NCBI GenBank assembly: GCA_029779435.1
Contig: JAKPAM010000014.1
Span: 1-46,670, forward strand
Length of the DNA stretch: 46,670 bases
Direction: 5' to 3'
Origin: Pseudomonadota bacterium
Lineage (GTDB): Bacteria; Pseudomonadota; Gammaproteobacteria; Burkholderiales; Burkholderiaceae_E
Part shown: one piece after another, positions 31,945-39,512 of the stretch
Layout of the letters: each line of letters begins with the position of its first letter
How positions within the stretch are numbered: the stretch's first letter is position 1
Notes under the pieces: model-generated
The model's database searches: none
What the model was told of the DNA's origin: nothing
Seen by the model: only the letters and a program-made list of their open reading frames with translations
Translations under genes and position numbers: made by a program

Positions 31945-33207
31945 TTGTCCAACGCCGTGCCCGATTCCTCGTCCCCGACCCCCCGGTATTCGCTGAGCCC
32001 GCTGGCGATGATGTTCATCCTGGCCAGCGGCTTTGCCGTCAGCCAGGCATTTCGCACCGTCGCGTCGATCTTCAGCGTTCCGCTGGCCCAGGAACTCGGC
32101 ATGACGTCCGAGCAACTGGGCTCCTGGTCGGCGAGCTTTCACCTGACCTTCGGCCTGAGCCAGTTCATGATGGGCGTCGCGCTGGACGTCTATGGCCCGC
32201 GGCGCACCGTGTTGACCGCGGCGCCGCTGGCCGTGGTCGGCGCGATCGTGTGCGCGTTCGCGCCGTCTTATCAAGCGCTGTTGATCGGCCAGGTGCTGAT
32301 CGGGCTCGGGTGCGCGCCGGCCTTCCTCGCCTGCACGGTATTCATCGCGCGCGAATTCGAAAGCGCGCGCTTCACGGCGCTGTCCGGCCTGTGCATGAGC
32401 TTTTCGAGCATCGGCTTCCTGTTTACGGGTACGCCGCTCGCCTACATCGTCGAGCATGGCTCGTGGCGTCTCGGTTACGGGGCGTTGGCGGCGTTGGCTG
32501 CGCTGTCCACCGGCCTGATCGCGACCTTCGTCCGCCTGCGGCCGATCGCGCCGCTTCCGGCCGACCCGCCGGCCCCGCAGCAGGGCTTCCTGCGCGCGCT
32601 GCGCGAACTGCTGCCTTTGCTGCGCATCCGCCACACCGCCGGCCTGCTGTGCTTCGCGCTGGTCTGCTATGCGTCGATGATGACCTTGCGCGGTCTGTGG
32701 CTCGGGCCGCTGCTGCAGGAGCGCCATGGCGTGTCGCTGATCATGGTCGGCAATGTCGCGGTGGTGATGACCGTCGGCGCCATGATCGGACCGGCGTTGT
32801 TCGGACGACTGGATCCCGGTGGTCGTCGCCGCACGCGCATGATGGTCGGGTTCGCATTGACGCAGGTCGCCATTCTGGCGCTCATGGCGTTCACGCGATC
32901 GCAGGTCATCGATATCGTCGGCGCGATCGCCGCCGGCCTGTTGTCGGGCTACAGCATCTGGCAATACGCGTACATGAAGAATGCCTATCCGCCGCAGTTG
33001 ACCGGCCGGATCATTGCGCTGGCCAACAGCACCATGTTCCTGGGCGTGGCGCTGATGCAGTGGATGACCGGCGTGATCAGCACCTGGGCGGGGCGGCACG
33101 GCGTCGAGACCTTCGAGGCGGCGCTGCTGACGATGGCGCTGATGCTGGCGGCGGGCGCGCTCGCCTTCGCATGGCTGCCGCAGGCGAGCGCGTCCCGGGA
33201 CCCCTGA
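31945..33207 (+). CDS. MFS transporter
   Basis: A 420-residue major-facilitator protein with 12 hydrophobic segments. The loop 2-3 motif is GVALDVYGPRRTVLTAA, a central loop lies at about 195-215 (PADPPAPQQGFLRAL), and the second half repeats the pattern. The substrate is unknown; the nearest look is to small-acid or drug:H+ antiporter-type carriers. The start is uncertain: TTG 31945 is chosen because it lies just after the thioredoxin-2 stop; GTG 31957 or ATG 32008 are alternatives. Its TGA stop lies inside the repeat that opens the TnpB relic, so the extreme C-terminus (ASASRDP) may have been altered by insertion. Confidence 0.88.
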   Translation: MSNAVPDSSSPTPRYSLSPLAMMFILASGFAVSQAFRTVASIFSVPLAQELGMTSEQLGSWSASFHLTFGLSQFMMGVALDVYGPRRTVLTAAPLAVVGAIVCAFAPSYQALLIGQVLIGLGCAPAFLACTVFIAREFESARFTALSGLCMSFSSIGFLFTGTPLAYIVEHGSWRLGYGALAALAALSTGLIATFVRLRPIAPLPADPPAPQQGFLRALRELLPLLRIRHTAGLLCFALVCYASMMTLRGLWLGPLLQERHGVSLIMVGNVAVVMTVGAMIGPALFGRLDPGGRRRTRMMVGFALTQVAILALMAFTRSQVIDIVGAIAAGLLSGYSIWQYAYMKNAYPPQLTGRIIALANSTMFLGVALMQWMTGVISTWAGRHGVETFEAALLTMALMLAAGALAFAWLPQASASRDP

Positions 33208-33263
33208 CCGCGGGTCAAAGCGCAAGCCTCGTCCGTCAGGGCGAGGTCAAGCGAGGCAAGCCC
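33204..33263 (+). repeat. Dispersed repeat, copy B
   Basis: This matches 15823-15881 at 55 of 60 aligned positions. It includes the stop codon of the MFS gene and forms the first half of the tnpB-like tail. Arms GCCTCG and CGAGGC are conserved in both copies. Confidence 0.65.
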
Positions 33264-33330
33264 GTTCTGGCACCGAAGGCGCCCCCGACCAGCGGCGAGG
33301 AAGCTCCCGCCTTCAGGCGGGAGTGACTCA
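33204..33330 (+). mobile_element. Relic of an IS200/IS605-type tnpB 3' end and right end
   Basis: A reading frame from 33204 to the TGA at 33324-33326 encodes a 40-residue tail, LTAGQSASLVRQ, then VKRGKPV and finally GEEAPAFRRE, resembling TnpB C-termini. It ends in a hairpin, CTCCCGCC (33304-33311), TTCA, GGCGGGAG (33316-33323), placed as in IS605-family right ends, where the stop codon abuts the hairpin and the omega-RNA scaffold overlaps. No tnpA, no tnpB catalytic domain and no left end are present, so this is a dead remnant. The hairpin could also terminate MFS transcripts. The family match is from memory and needs a search. Confidence 0.55.
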
Positions 33331-33518
33331 CCACCAGGGGCTGGTGAAGCGTGGGTCGACAACGGGACTTGCCGCCCATCGCCTGCGCTACCCGGCTTTT
33401 TCATGATCCGCACGATCATGGCGAGCCTGCTTAGGGGACGCGCTTCTGAACAATCGTTTTCGGACGTGGTCATCCCTTCGGGCTTGCGTCGCTCGGTTGC
33501 AGCCCTTAGGGTGACCGA
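33331..33518 (+). promoter_or_regulatory. Leader of the ada-like operon with a 7-bp-arm inverted repeat
   Basis: This stretch has no gene. CATGATC (33402-33408) and GATCATG (33414-33420) are a perfect inverted repeat with a 5-base spacer, a possible operator. A small hairpin CACCAG/CTGGTG (33332-33346) follows the mobile-element relic. No clear -35/-10 pair or Ada box was recognised. Confidence 0.35.
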
Positions 33519-34124
33519 ATGCTCGAATTCGCCGCCCAGTACGAAGCCTTCAGAAATCGCGACCCGAAGTGGGACGGCGTGGTGTTCGTCGCGGTCAGAA
33601 CGACCGGCATCTACTGTCGTCCGGTGTGTCCGGCACGGACACCGCTGGCACACAACATCGCGTTCTATCGAAGCGCCGCCGCCGCCGAGCAGGCGGGCTA
33701 TAGGCCTTGTCTCAGATGCAGGCCTGAAACAGCGCCTTTCTGTCCTGCCTGGAAGGGAACCAGGACGACGGTCGAGCGCGCGCTGCGCCTTATCGAAGGG
33801 GGAGCGCTTGACCGAGGCGGCGTCGATCGACTCGCTTATCGTCTGGGAGTCGGGGCGCGTCATCTATCACGGCTTTTTGCCAAGCATCTCGATGCGTCTC
33901 CCCTGCAGATCGCACTCTCGCTTCGGGTTCGGCGTGCCAGACATCTGCTGGACGACACTGACCTTCCCATTTCTGCCGTCGCGGAGCGCGCCGGGTTTGC
34001 CAGCCCGCAACGCCTGAATGCGGCATTCAAACGGCTCTATGGCCGGCCCCCTTCAGCCATGCGCAAGAACGGGTCGACGACCTCGAGAAAACCGAGACCA
34101 ACCAAAGGAGGCAAGCTTTCATGA
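33519..34124 (+). CDS. AdaA-like methylphosphotriester methyltransferase / AraC-type activator
   Basis: A 201-residue two-domain protein. Residues 1-75 are the Ada zinc domain with four cysteines, Cys33, Cys37, Cys64 and Cys67 (GIYCRPVCPAR, PCLRCRPE). Cys33 corresponds to the methyl-accepting Cys38 of E. coli Ada. Residues about 85-185 are an AraC-type double helix-turn-helix (LGVGARHLSRLFAKH, ISAVAERAGFASPQRLNAAFKR). The O6-methylguanine transferase domain is absent, as in Bacillus AdaA. It would sense alkylphosphotriesters and activate repair genes, but no alkA or ogt gene is next to it. Its stop overlaps the next ATG. Codon use is less GC-rich than in most neighbours. Confidence 0.88.
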   Translation: MLEFAAQYEAFRNRDPKWDGVVFVAVRTTGIYCRPVCPARTPLAHNIAFYRSAAAAEQAGYRPCLRCRPETAPFCPAWKGTRTTVERALRLIEGGALDRGGVDRLAYRLGVGARHLSRLFAKHLDASPLQIALSLRVRRARHLLDDTDLPISAVAERAGFASPQRLNAAFKRLYGRPPSAMRKNGSTTSRKPRPTKGGKLS

Positions 34125-34591
34125 CGACGAGAACTTATGGCACTGTCAGTGAGGCGAGACGCCGAGAAATGACAGGCCTGGAATTCGTCCGCGGCCTCGC
34201 GAGTGGCGAGCTTCCTCTCAATACCATCGCCGGCACGTTGGGCTATGACGTTGCGGAAGCGCAGAGGGGCCGTGTTCTCGTAACGCTGCTACCGACCGAT
34301 GCTCATCTGAATCCGGCAGGCACGGTGCATGGTGGCCTCACGGCGACGTTGCTCGACAGCTGTATGGGACTGGCGATTCAGTCCATGCTCGATACGGAGG
34401 TCAGCCAGACGACCCTCGAGTTCAAGATCTCGCTGGTTCGTCCGATTACCCCCGATACCGGCGAAATACGGGCCGAGGGCAAGGTATTGAACTGCGGACG
34501 CCGTATCGGGACCGCCGAAGGAACGGTCGTGGACCGCCGGGGCCGGCTGTTGGCCCATGGCACGACGACGTGCCTGATATTTCCAGGCTGA
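34121..34591 (+). CDS. PaaI-like hotdog thioesterase
   Basis: A 156-residue hotdog-fold protein. The central helix motif HGGLTATLLDSCMGLAIQS follows LNPAGTVHGG, the signature of PaaI/ACOT13-type acyl-CoA thioesterases. The strand TTLEFKISLVRPI and the C-terminal GRRIGTAEGTVVDRRGRLLAHGTTT complete the fold. It would hydrolyse small or aromatic acyl-CoAs. The ATG overlaps the ada-like stop by four bases, with AAAGGAGG about 11 bases upstream. Its own stop overlaps the transporter start (TGATG). The coupling of an alkylation-response regulator to a thioesterase and an exporter is unusual. Confidence 0.9.
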   Translation: MTTRTYGTVSEARRREMTGLEFVRGLASGELPLNTIAGTLGYDVAEAQRGRVLVTLLPTDAHLNPAGTVHGGLTATLLDSCMGLAIQSMLDTEVSQTTLEFKISLVRPITPDTGEIRAEGKVLNCGRRIGTAEGTVVDRRGRLLAHGTTTCLIFPG

Positions 34592-35553
34592 TGAGCGAGG
34601 TTTCCTCCGGGGGCCGGGCGAATGCCACGCGCCTGGCCCGAGCCACGGCGACTTCCCACTACGTTCGCGGCGCGCTCTATGGCCTCTTGGCCGTCTGCAT
34701 TTGGGCCTCGTTTCTCGTCGTATCGCGGCTCGGGGTTCGCACCAGCCTTACGCCTTGGGATGTCGTGGCGATCCGGTTCGGGGTGGCCGGCATCATTCTG
34801 GCTCCGTATCTGCTGCGTCGGGGGCTGGCCCTGGATCGACTCGGATGGATCGGCCTGTCCGCCATCGCGGTCGGTGGCGGCGCGCCAATGGTGCTTCTCG
34901 TGAATGCAGGATTGCTGTTCGCACCGGCTTCCCATGCGGGTGCGCTGTTCCCAGGCGCGATGCCGTTGTTCGTTGCGTTGCTGGCGATCCCGATTCTCAA
35001 GGAGACGTTGACGTCATGTCAGAAGGGCGGGCTTGTCCTGGTTTCGCTGGGAGTCATAGGCATCGTCTGGTCGTCCGGCGTCAACCTTGGTCTTTCGCAA
35101 ATCGTCGGCCATCTGCTCTTTTTGACCGCGGGGCTGGCATGGGCGAGCTATACCGTCGCCATGCGATGGGCGCGGCTCGATGGCTTGCACGCCGCGGCTA
35201 TCTCGGCCGTCGTGTCTTTCGTTCTCTATTTGCCGGGATATGCGGCTCTTGCTCCGACGACCCTGTTCGAAGCGCCTTTCCTCGACGTGGTATTGCAAGC
35301 CGTGGTACAGGGCATTCTGACGGCGATCGTCGCGTTGCTTCTCTATGGACGAGTGATCGCCATACTCGGTGCCACGGGGGGCGCGGCGTTCGTGGCTTTG
35401 ACCCCTGCGGTCACCAGCCTCCTGGCGATTCCCGTTCTCGACGAGTGGCTCTCACTGATCGATTGGGTGGCGATCGGAACGATCTCGATAGGCGTATACC
35501 TCGTCAGCGGCGGCCCATTAGTGAATGCCCTCCAGTCGAAGCCTCGCCGATGA
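34591..35553 (+). CDS. EamA/DMT-family transporter
   Basis: A 320-residue inner-membrane protein with ten predicted membrane segments in two EamA repeats (GLLAVCIWASFLVVSRLGV for the first; HLLFLTAGLAWASYTVAMRW for the second). Such carriers export metabolites, amino acids or drugs; the substrate is unknown. ATG 34591 overlaps the thioesterase stop in a TGATG junction. An upstream in-frame ATG at 34570 would lie inside the thioesterase gene. It is the last gene of the ada-like operon and converges with the MFS gene at 35599. Confidence 0.88.
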   Translation: MSEVSSGGRANATRLARATATSHYVRGALYGLLAVCIWASFLVVSRLGVRTSLTPWDVVAIRFGVAGIILAPYLLRRGLALDRLGWIGLSAIAVGGGAPMVLLVNAGLLFAPASHAGALFPGAMPLFVALLAIPILKETLTSCQKGGLVLVSLGVIGIVWSSGVNLGLSQIVGHLLFLTAGLAWASYTVAMRWARLDGLHAAAISAVVSFVLYLPGYAALAPTTLFEAPFLDVVLQAVVQGILTAIVALLLYGRVIAILGATGGAAFVALTPAVTSLLAIPVLDEWLSLIDWVAIGTISIGVYLVSGGPLVNALQSKPRR

Positions 35554-35598
35554 GCCTCGTATCTCGAAAAGCGCCGATCGACATCGGAACTCGATGCG

Positions 35599-36807
35599 CT
35601 AAGCTCGCGCCATCCGGCCGGCTCTCTCGGGAAACGGCCGGAACGCCATCAGGACCGCCATCGCCGCCAGCCCCATGCCCCAGGAGCCGACGTACATCAG
35701 CGTGTAGCTGTCGAAGCGGTCATAGATCAGGCCGCCGAGCAGCGGTCCCGTGGACATGCCGAGACTGCCGGCCATCGCCGTGCCGCCGATGATCGTGCCC
35801 ATCATCGTCAGCGGGAAGTTCTCGCGGATGATCACCGCGTACAGCGGCATCGTCCCGGCATAGATGAAGCCGACCAGCGTCGCCACCGCATAGAACTCGC
35901 CGAGCCGGCTGACGGACACGTAGGCCAGCACGCCGAAGGCCTGGGCCAGCAGGCCGATGACGAGCACGCGCTGGGCGCCGAACCGGTCTCCGGCCAGACC
36001 GAAGCCGATGCGGCCGAACATGCCGGCGAGCCCTTCGACGCTGTAGATCGATACCGCCGCGATCATCGGTATGCCGCAGGTCACCGCATAGCTGACCGTG
36101 TGGAAGATCGGGCCGGAGTGCGTGGCGCAGCAAAAGAAGTTCGCCAGCATCAGGATGCCGAACTGCCGTGAGCGGACCGCCTGCGCGACCGTCATCTCCG
36201 ACCCAGCCTGGCCGGCCGCCGTTGCGGCCTGCGCACCGTCCAGCGCTGGCGGCCGGCGCACGAGCAGCGCGGCCGGGATCATCAGGATCGCCGCGATGCC
36301 GGCGATGACCAGCATTGCGGTGCGCCAATCGTGGCCGGTGACCAGCCAGGCGGCGAGCGGGGCCATCGTCATCGGCGCCATGCCCATGCCGGCCGAGACC
36401 AGGGAGACGGCGAGGCTGCGCTGCGTGTCGAACCAGCCCGTGACGCAAGCCATCATCGGCGCGAAGACCGCGGCCGTCGCGCCGCCGACCAGCAGGCCGA
36501 ACAAGAGCTGGAACTCGGCCAGCGACGTCGCCCGGCTGGCGAGCGCCAGGCTCGCCGCCAGCACGACCGACCCCGTCAGCACCACCGGGCGCGGCCCGAA
36601 GCGGTCGGACAAATGGCCCCACGCCATGCTGGCCACTCCCATCGCGAGGAAGCCGATGGTCATCGCCGTGGAGATGCCGGTGACGGACCAGCCGGTCGCC
36701 TGCGCCATCGGCCGCAGGAAGACCGGTAGCGAGAACATCGCGCCGATCGCGACGCAGCCCAGCAGGTCGCCGGCCGCGACGACGACCCAGCGATAAGAGG
36801 CGTTCAT
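35599..36807 (-). CDS. MFS transporter
   Basis: A 402-residue major-facilitator protein with 12 hydrophobic segments. GHLSDRFGPRPVVLTGSVV is the classic loop 2-3 motif; GLAGDRFGAQRVLVIGLL is its counterpart in the second half. It resembles monocarboxylate/oxalate-type antiporters common in Burkholderiales. It starts 30 bases after the SRPBCC gene, so it is probably the last gene of the VOC/SRPBCC operon. No substrate can be assigned. Confidence 0.88.
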   Translation of the reverse strand: MNASYRWVVVAAGDLLGCVAIGAMFSLPVFLRPMAQATGWSVTGISTAMTIGFLAMGVASMAWGHLSDRFGPRPVVLTGSVVLAASLALASRATSLAEFQLLFGLLVGGATAAVFAPMMACVTGWFDTQRSLAVSLVSAGMGMAPMTMAPLAAWLVTGHDWRTAMLVIAGIAAILMIPAALLVRRPPALDGAQAATAAGQAGSEMTVAQAVRSRQFGILMLANFFCCATHSGPIFHTVSYAVTCGIPMIAAVSIYSVEGLAGMFGRIGFGLAGDRFGAQRVLVIGLLAQAFGVLAYVSVSRLGEFYAVATLVGFIYAGTMPLYAVIIRENFPLTMMGTIIGGTAMAGSLGMSTGPLLGGLIYDRFDSYTLMYVGSWGMGLAAMAVLMAFRPFPERAGRMARA

Positions 36808-36837
36808 GGCGTGCCTTGGCGTGTTGCGGGCGCGCCC

Positions 36838-37284
36838 TTAGTTCGGAATATCGGGCTCGACGAGATGAGCGAGCTGGATCAGCGATTCCTGCCAGCCGAG
36901 GTAGCACGCCTCGGTCGGGATCAGGTCGGGAATGCCGGCCTGCTCGATGCTGATTTCCGTGCCGCACGAAACGGCGCGCAGCTTGACCGTCACCCGCATC
37001 TCGCCGGGCAGGTTGGGGTCGTCGAACTTGTCGGTGTATTCGATCAGTTCGCCGGGGGTCAGCGTCAGGTACTCGCCGCCGAACGAATGGCTATGACCGG
37101 TCGAGAAGTTCTCGAACGACATCTTGAAGCTGCCGCCCACCTTGCCCTCGAAGTGATGGACATGGCAGACGAAGCCATAGGGCGGCAGCCACTTGGCCAG
37201 GGCCGCGCCATGCGTGAAGGCGCGGTAGACCTTCTCGGGTGTCGTGCGCAGGACGCGATGCAGGTGGACGGTTCCGGTAGGCAT
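36838..37284 (-). CDS. SRPBCC-family (AHSA1-like) protein
   Basis: A 148-residue START/Bet v1-like protein. The typical opening is VHLHRVLRTTPEKVYRAFTHGAALAKWLPP, with the strand GGSFKMSFEN, then GGEYLTLTPGELIEYTDKFD, and a C-terminal helix ACYLGWQESLIQLAHLVEP. The family binds hydrophobic ligands or acts as an Aha1-type domain; a specific function is unknown. AAGGAG lies eight bases before the ATG at 37284. An upstream open frame is rejected because it crosses the VOC remnant. It is in an operon with the VOC genes and an MFS transporter. Confidence 0.9.
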   Translation of the reverse strand: MPTGTVHLHRVLRTTPEKVYRAFTHGAALAKWLPPYGFVCHVHHFEGKVGGSFKMSFENFSTGHSHSFGGEYLTLTPGELIEYTDKFDDPNLPGEMRVTVKLRAVSCGTEISIEQAGIPDLIPTEACYLGWQESLIQLAHLVEPDIPN

Positions 37285-37315
37285 GATCGAATCTCCTTGT
37301 AAGTGGTTGACGCAG

Positions 37316-37459
37316 TCACTGCATCGAATGCAGTCCGATGCAGTTGCCCTCGGTGTCCACCACCAGCGCGCAGAAGCCGTACTGACCGATGGCGAACTTG
37401 CGCGCACGTGCGATGTCCTGCACGTAGATCTCGAACCAGACGATGGGATTGGGTTTCAT
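37316..37459 (-). pseudogene. Internally deleted VOC-family gene remnant
   Basis: A 47-codon open frame. The first 22 residues (MKPNPIVWFEIYVQDIARARKF) match the start of PhnB/glyoxalase-like VOC proteins. The last 22 or so (QYGFCALVVDTEGNCIGLHSMQ, here given in part) match the end of the same family. The middle of the fold, about 75 residues, is missing. The junction is in frame and the natural stop is kept. GGAGG precedes the ATG at 37459, so a short peptide could still be made. It cannot form a VOC domain. It sits between an intact VOC gene and the SRPBCC gene. Confidence 0.75.
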
Positions 37460-37472
37460 GCGGTGCCTCCGT

Positions 37473-37925
37473 TCAGGGCTGCGCCGCGACGTTCACCATC
37501 CATGGCGTGCCGAAGCGGTCGGTCACCATGCCGAAGCCGGGCGACCAGAAGGTCTGCATGAAAGGCATCGTCACCTGGCCGCCTTCGGCCAGGCCGTCGA
37601 ACACGCGCCGGCCTTCGGCCTCGGTGTCGACGCCGATCGATACCCACATGCCTTGCGGCTTGACGTAGCCGCCGCCGCAGGTTTCGGGGTCCATCCCGGG
37701 CGCGGCCGGCAGGGTGTCGGACGCCATCAGGCTCTGCGAGCCGATCTGCAATTGCGCGTGCATCAGGCGGCTTTTGGCCGACTCGGGTAGCGGCGGCATG
37801 CCGGGTTGGGGCGGCATCTCGCCGAACGTGGACTGGAAGACGACCTGCCCGCCGAACACCTTGGCATAGAAGGCCAGGGCCTCGGCGCAGTTGCCGTCGA
37901 AATTCAGGTAGGGAACGAATTGCAT
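37473..37925 (-). CDS. VOC-family protein (PhnB/DUF1428-like glyoxalase fold)
   Basis: A 150-residue VOC protein. FVPYLNFDGNCAEALAFYAKVFGG is the family opening, with MHAQLQIGSQSLMASD in the middle, and a closing TFWSPGFGMVTDRFGTPWMVN typical of the PhnB-like group. Such proteins bind small molecules or metals; the reaction is not assigned. The ATG at 37925 was chosen over an upstream in-frame ATG at 37958 because the family begins MQxxPYLxF. It is the first gene of the operon and sits below a promoter with two GGAC-N3-GTCC sites. Confidence 0.9.
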   Translation of the reverse strand: MQFVPYLNFDGNCAEALAFYAKVFGGQVVFQSTFGEMPPQPGMPPLPESAKSRLMHAQLQIGSQSLMASDTLPAAPGMDPETCGGGYVKPQGMWVSIGVDTEAEGRRVFDGLAEGGQVTMPFMQTFWSPGFGMVTDRFGTPWMVNVAAQP

Positions 37926-37942
37926 ACGGGTCTCCTGTCGAG

Positions 37943-37995
37943 TGTGGACGGTGTCCACATTTCCCTATACTAGACGCCAACACGGACGCTGTCCA
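37943..37995 (-). promoter_or_regulatory. Promoter of the VOC/SRPBCC operon with two matching operators
   Basis: Reading leftward, TGGACA (37995-37990) and TAGTAT (37972-37967) are 17 bases apart and match sigma-70 boxes at five of six and four of six positions. TGTGGAC-N3-GTCCACA (37943-37959) is a perfect inverted repeat downstream of the -10. A second GGAC-N3-GTCC (37984-37994) overlaps the -35. The centres are 38 bases apart, fitting a repressor that blocks both polymerase binding and escape. Confidence 0.55.
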
Positions 37996-38072
37996 GACGG
38001 AAGCGCCCACGGCGCCTCGCGCCGCGGAGGGTCGTCAAATAGCGGGTGGTGAGGGGTGGCCGGCACTGCGCC

Positions 38073-38087
38073 GCGTCGACCCGACGC
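38073..38087 (-). terminator. Stem-loop after the CoA-transferase gene
   Basis: GCGTCG and CGACGC pair around a 3-base loop, about 45 bases past the stop codon at 38132. The flanking bases can extend the stem past a 2-base bulge. There is no T tract. Confidence 0.3.
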
Positions 38088-38131
38088 AGCGCGTGGGGAC
38101 AGGAGTCCGCGCCGCTTCTTCCGGCTTGCGC

Positions 38132-39334
38132 CTAGGCGACCGCGTTGCCCGCGCGCAGTTGCGTGATCTGCGCATCGTCGTAGCCGGCCTCTCGCAGGAT
38201 CTCGTCGGTGTGCTGGCCCACGTCCGGTGCCTTGCGCGGTGTGACCTTGGGTGCGCCCTCCACGTACATCGGGCTGTCCACGGTGCGCAGCGTGTCGTTC
38301 TCGAACTGCACGAGCACGCCGGCGTCGATCGCCTGCTGGTCGGTGGCGGTGTCCTCGGAGGTGGCGACGATCTCGAAGATCAGGCCGGCCTCATTGAAGA
38401 TCTCGCGCCACTCCGCGCGGTCGCGCGTGGCGAAGGCGGCGTCCAGTTCGGCGATCAGTTCGCGGGCATGCTTGAAGCGATCGGCCTGCGTGGCGAAGCG
38501 CGGATCGGCCATCAGCGCCTCCCGGTCCAGGCACCTGGCCAGCACCGGCCAGTGGCGATTCTCGTTGAGCAGCGTCAGGATCAGCCACTTGCCGTCGCGG
38601 CATTGGTAGTAGGCGGTCAGTGCGTTGAACAACTGCTCGCGCGGCGGACGGGGAAAGAACGTGGCGCCGCACAGCGCCGCCTGCACGTTGAAGCCATTGG
38701 CCCACATGCCGTTGGCGATCAGCGACGAGCCCACCTGCGTGCCGCGGCCGGTGCGCTCGCGCTGGTACAGGCCGACCATGATGGCGCCGAACAGGCCCAG
38801 CGCGGACGGGTGGTCGCCCATCCCGGTGAGGGCGCGCGCAGGCGGCACGGTGGCTTCGGTCCGGCAGCCGTCCATCAGGCCCGAGCGCGCCCAGTAGGCG
38901 GTCATGTCGAAGCCGGGCTTGGCCGCCTCGGCACCGCGCTCGCCATAGCCGGTGAAGGAGGCGTAGACCAGACGCTCGTTCAACTTGGCGAGCGTCTCGT
39001 AGCCCAGGCCGAGCTTCCTGCGCACGGCCACCGGGTAGTTGGTGATGAACACATCCGCCCGGCTGGCCAGCCGGTGCAGCACGGCCTGCCCGTCGGGCTT
39101 CGTCAAGTCGATCACCATGCCGCGCTTGTTGCGGTTGTCCAGCAGCCAGCCGTAGGACTGGTCGGTCTTCGGGTTTCCGGGCAGGCGGGACAAGGTGCGC
39201 GCGGCATCGCCGGCACCGGGCGGTTCGATCTTGATGACGTCGGCGCCGAAGTCGGACAGCACTGCCGCTGCGCCTGGCGCGGCGATGAAACTGCTGCAGT
39301 CGATGACGCGCAAGCCGTCGAACAGCGTCTTCAT
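38132..39334 (-). CDS. CaiB/BaiF-family CoA transferase
   Basis: A 400-residue class III CoA transferase. The N-terminus LFDGLRVIDCSSFIAAPGAAAVLSDFGADVIKIE (cited here in parts as RVIDCSSF and DFGADVIKIEPP) is canonical. The conserved catalytic Asp is in GMGDHPSALGLF. C-terminal elements DPRFATQADRF and VGQHTDEILREAGYD are present. It moves CoA between acids, for example from succinyl-CoA. GAGGAG lies just upstream of the ATG at 39334. It follows the AraC regulator gene on the same strand after 178 bases, opposite the dehydrogenase/oxidase operon, and probably activates an acid made there. Confidence 0.92.
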   Translation of the reverse strand: MKTLFDGLRVIDCSSFIAAPGAAAVLSDFGADVIKIEPPGAGDAARTLSRLPGNPKTDQSYGWLLDNRNKRGMVIDLTKPDGQAVLHRLASRADVFITNYPVAVRRKLGLGYETLAKLNERLVYASFTGYGERGAEAAKPGFDMTAYWARSGLMDGCRTEATVPPARALTGMGDHPSALGLFGAIMVGLYQRERTGRGTQVGSSLIANGMWANGFNVQAALCGATFFPRPPREQLFNALTAYYQCRDGKWLILTLLNENRHWPVLARCLDREALMADPRFATQADRFKHARELIAELDAAFATRDRAEWREIFNEAGLIFEIVATSEDTATDQQAIDAGVLVQFENDTLRTVDSPMYVEGAPKVTPRKAPDVGQHTDEILREAGYDDAQITQLRAGNAVA

Positions 39335-39512
39335 GCGAGCCTCCTCGATACCTGCGTTCCGTCGATCCGATCGGCGTCCGGTCTCATCTCTCGTCTCCTC
39401 GTTTCGTTCGTCGTCGTGCGGATGCCCGCGTTGGCCGGGAGCCTCCGGTCCATGATCTTCGGGCAATGGATCGCGGCGACGCTACGGGACCTTCCCGAAC
39501 CCGGCCGCCTGA

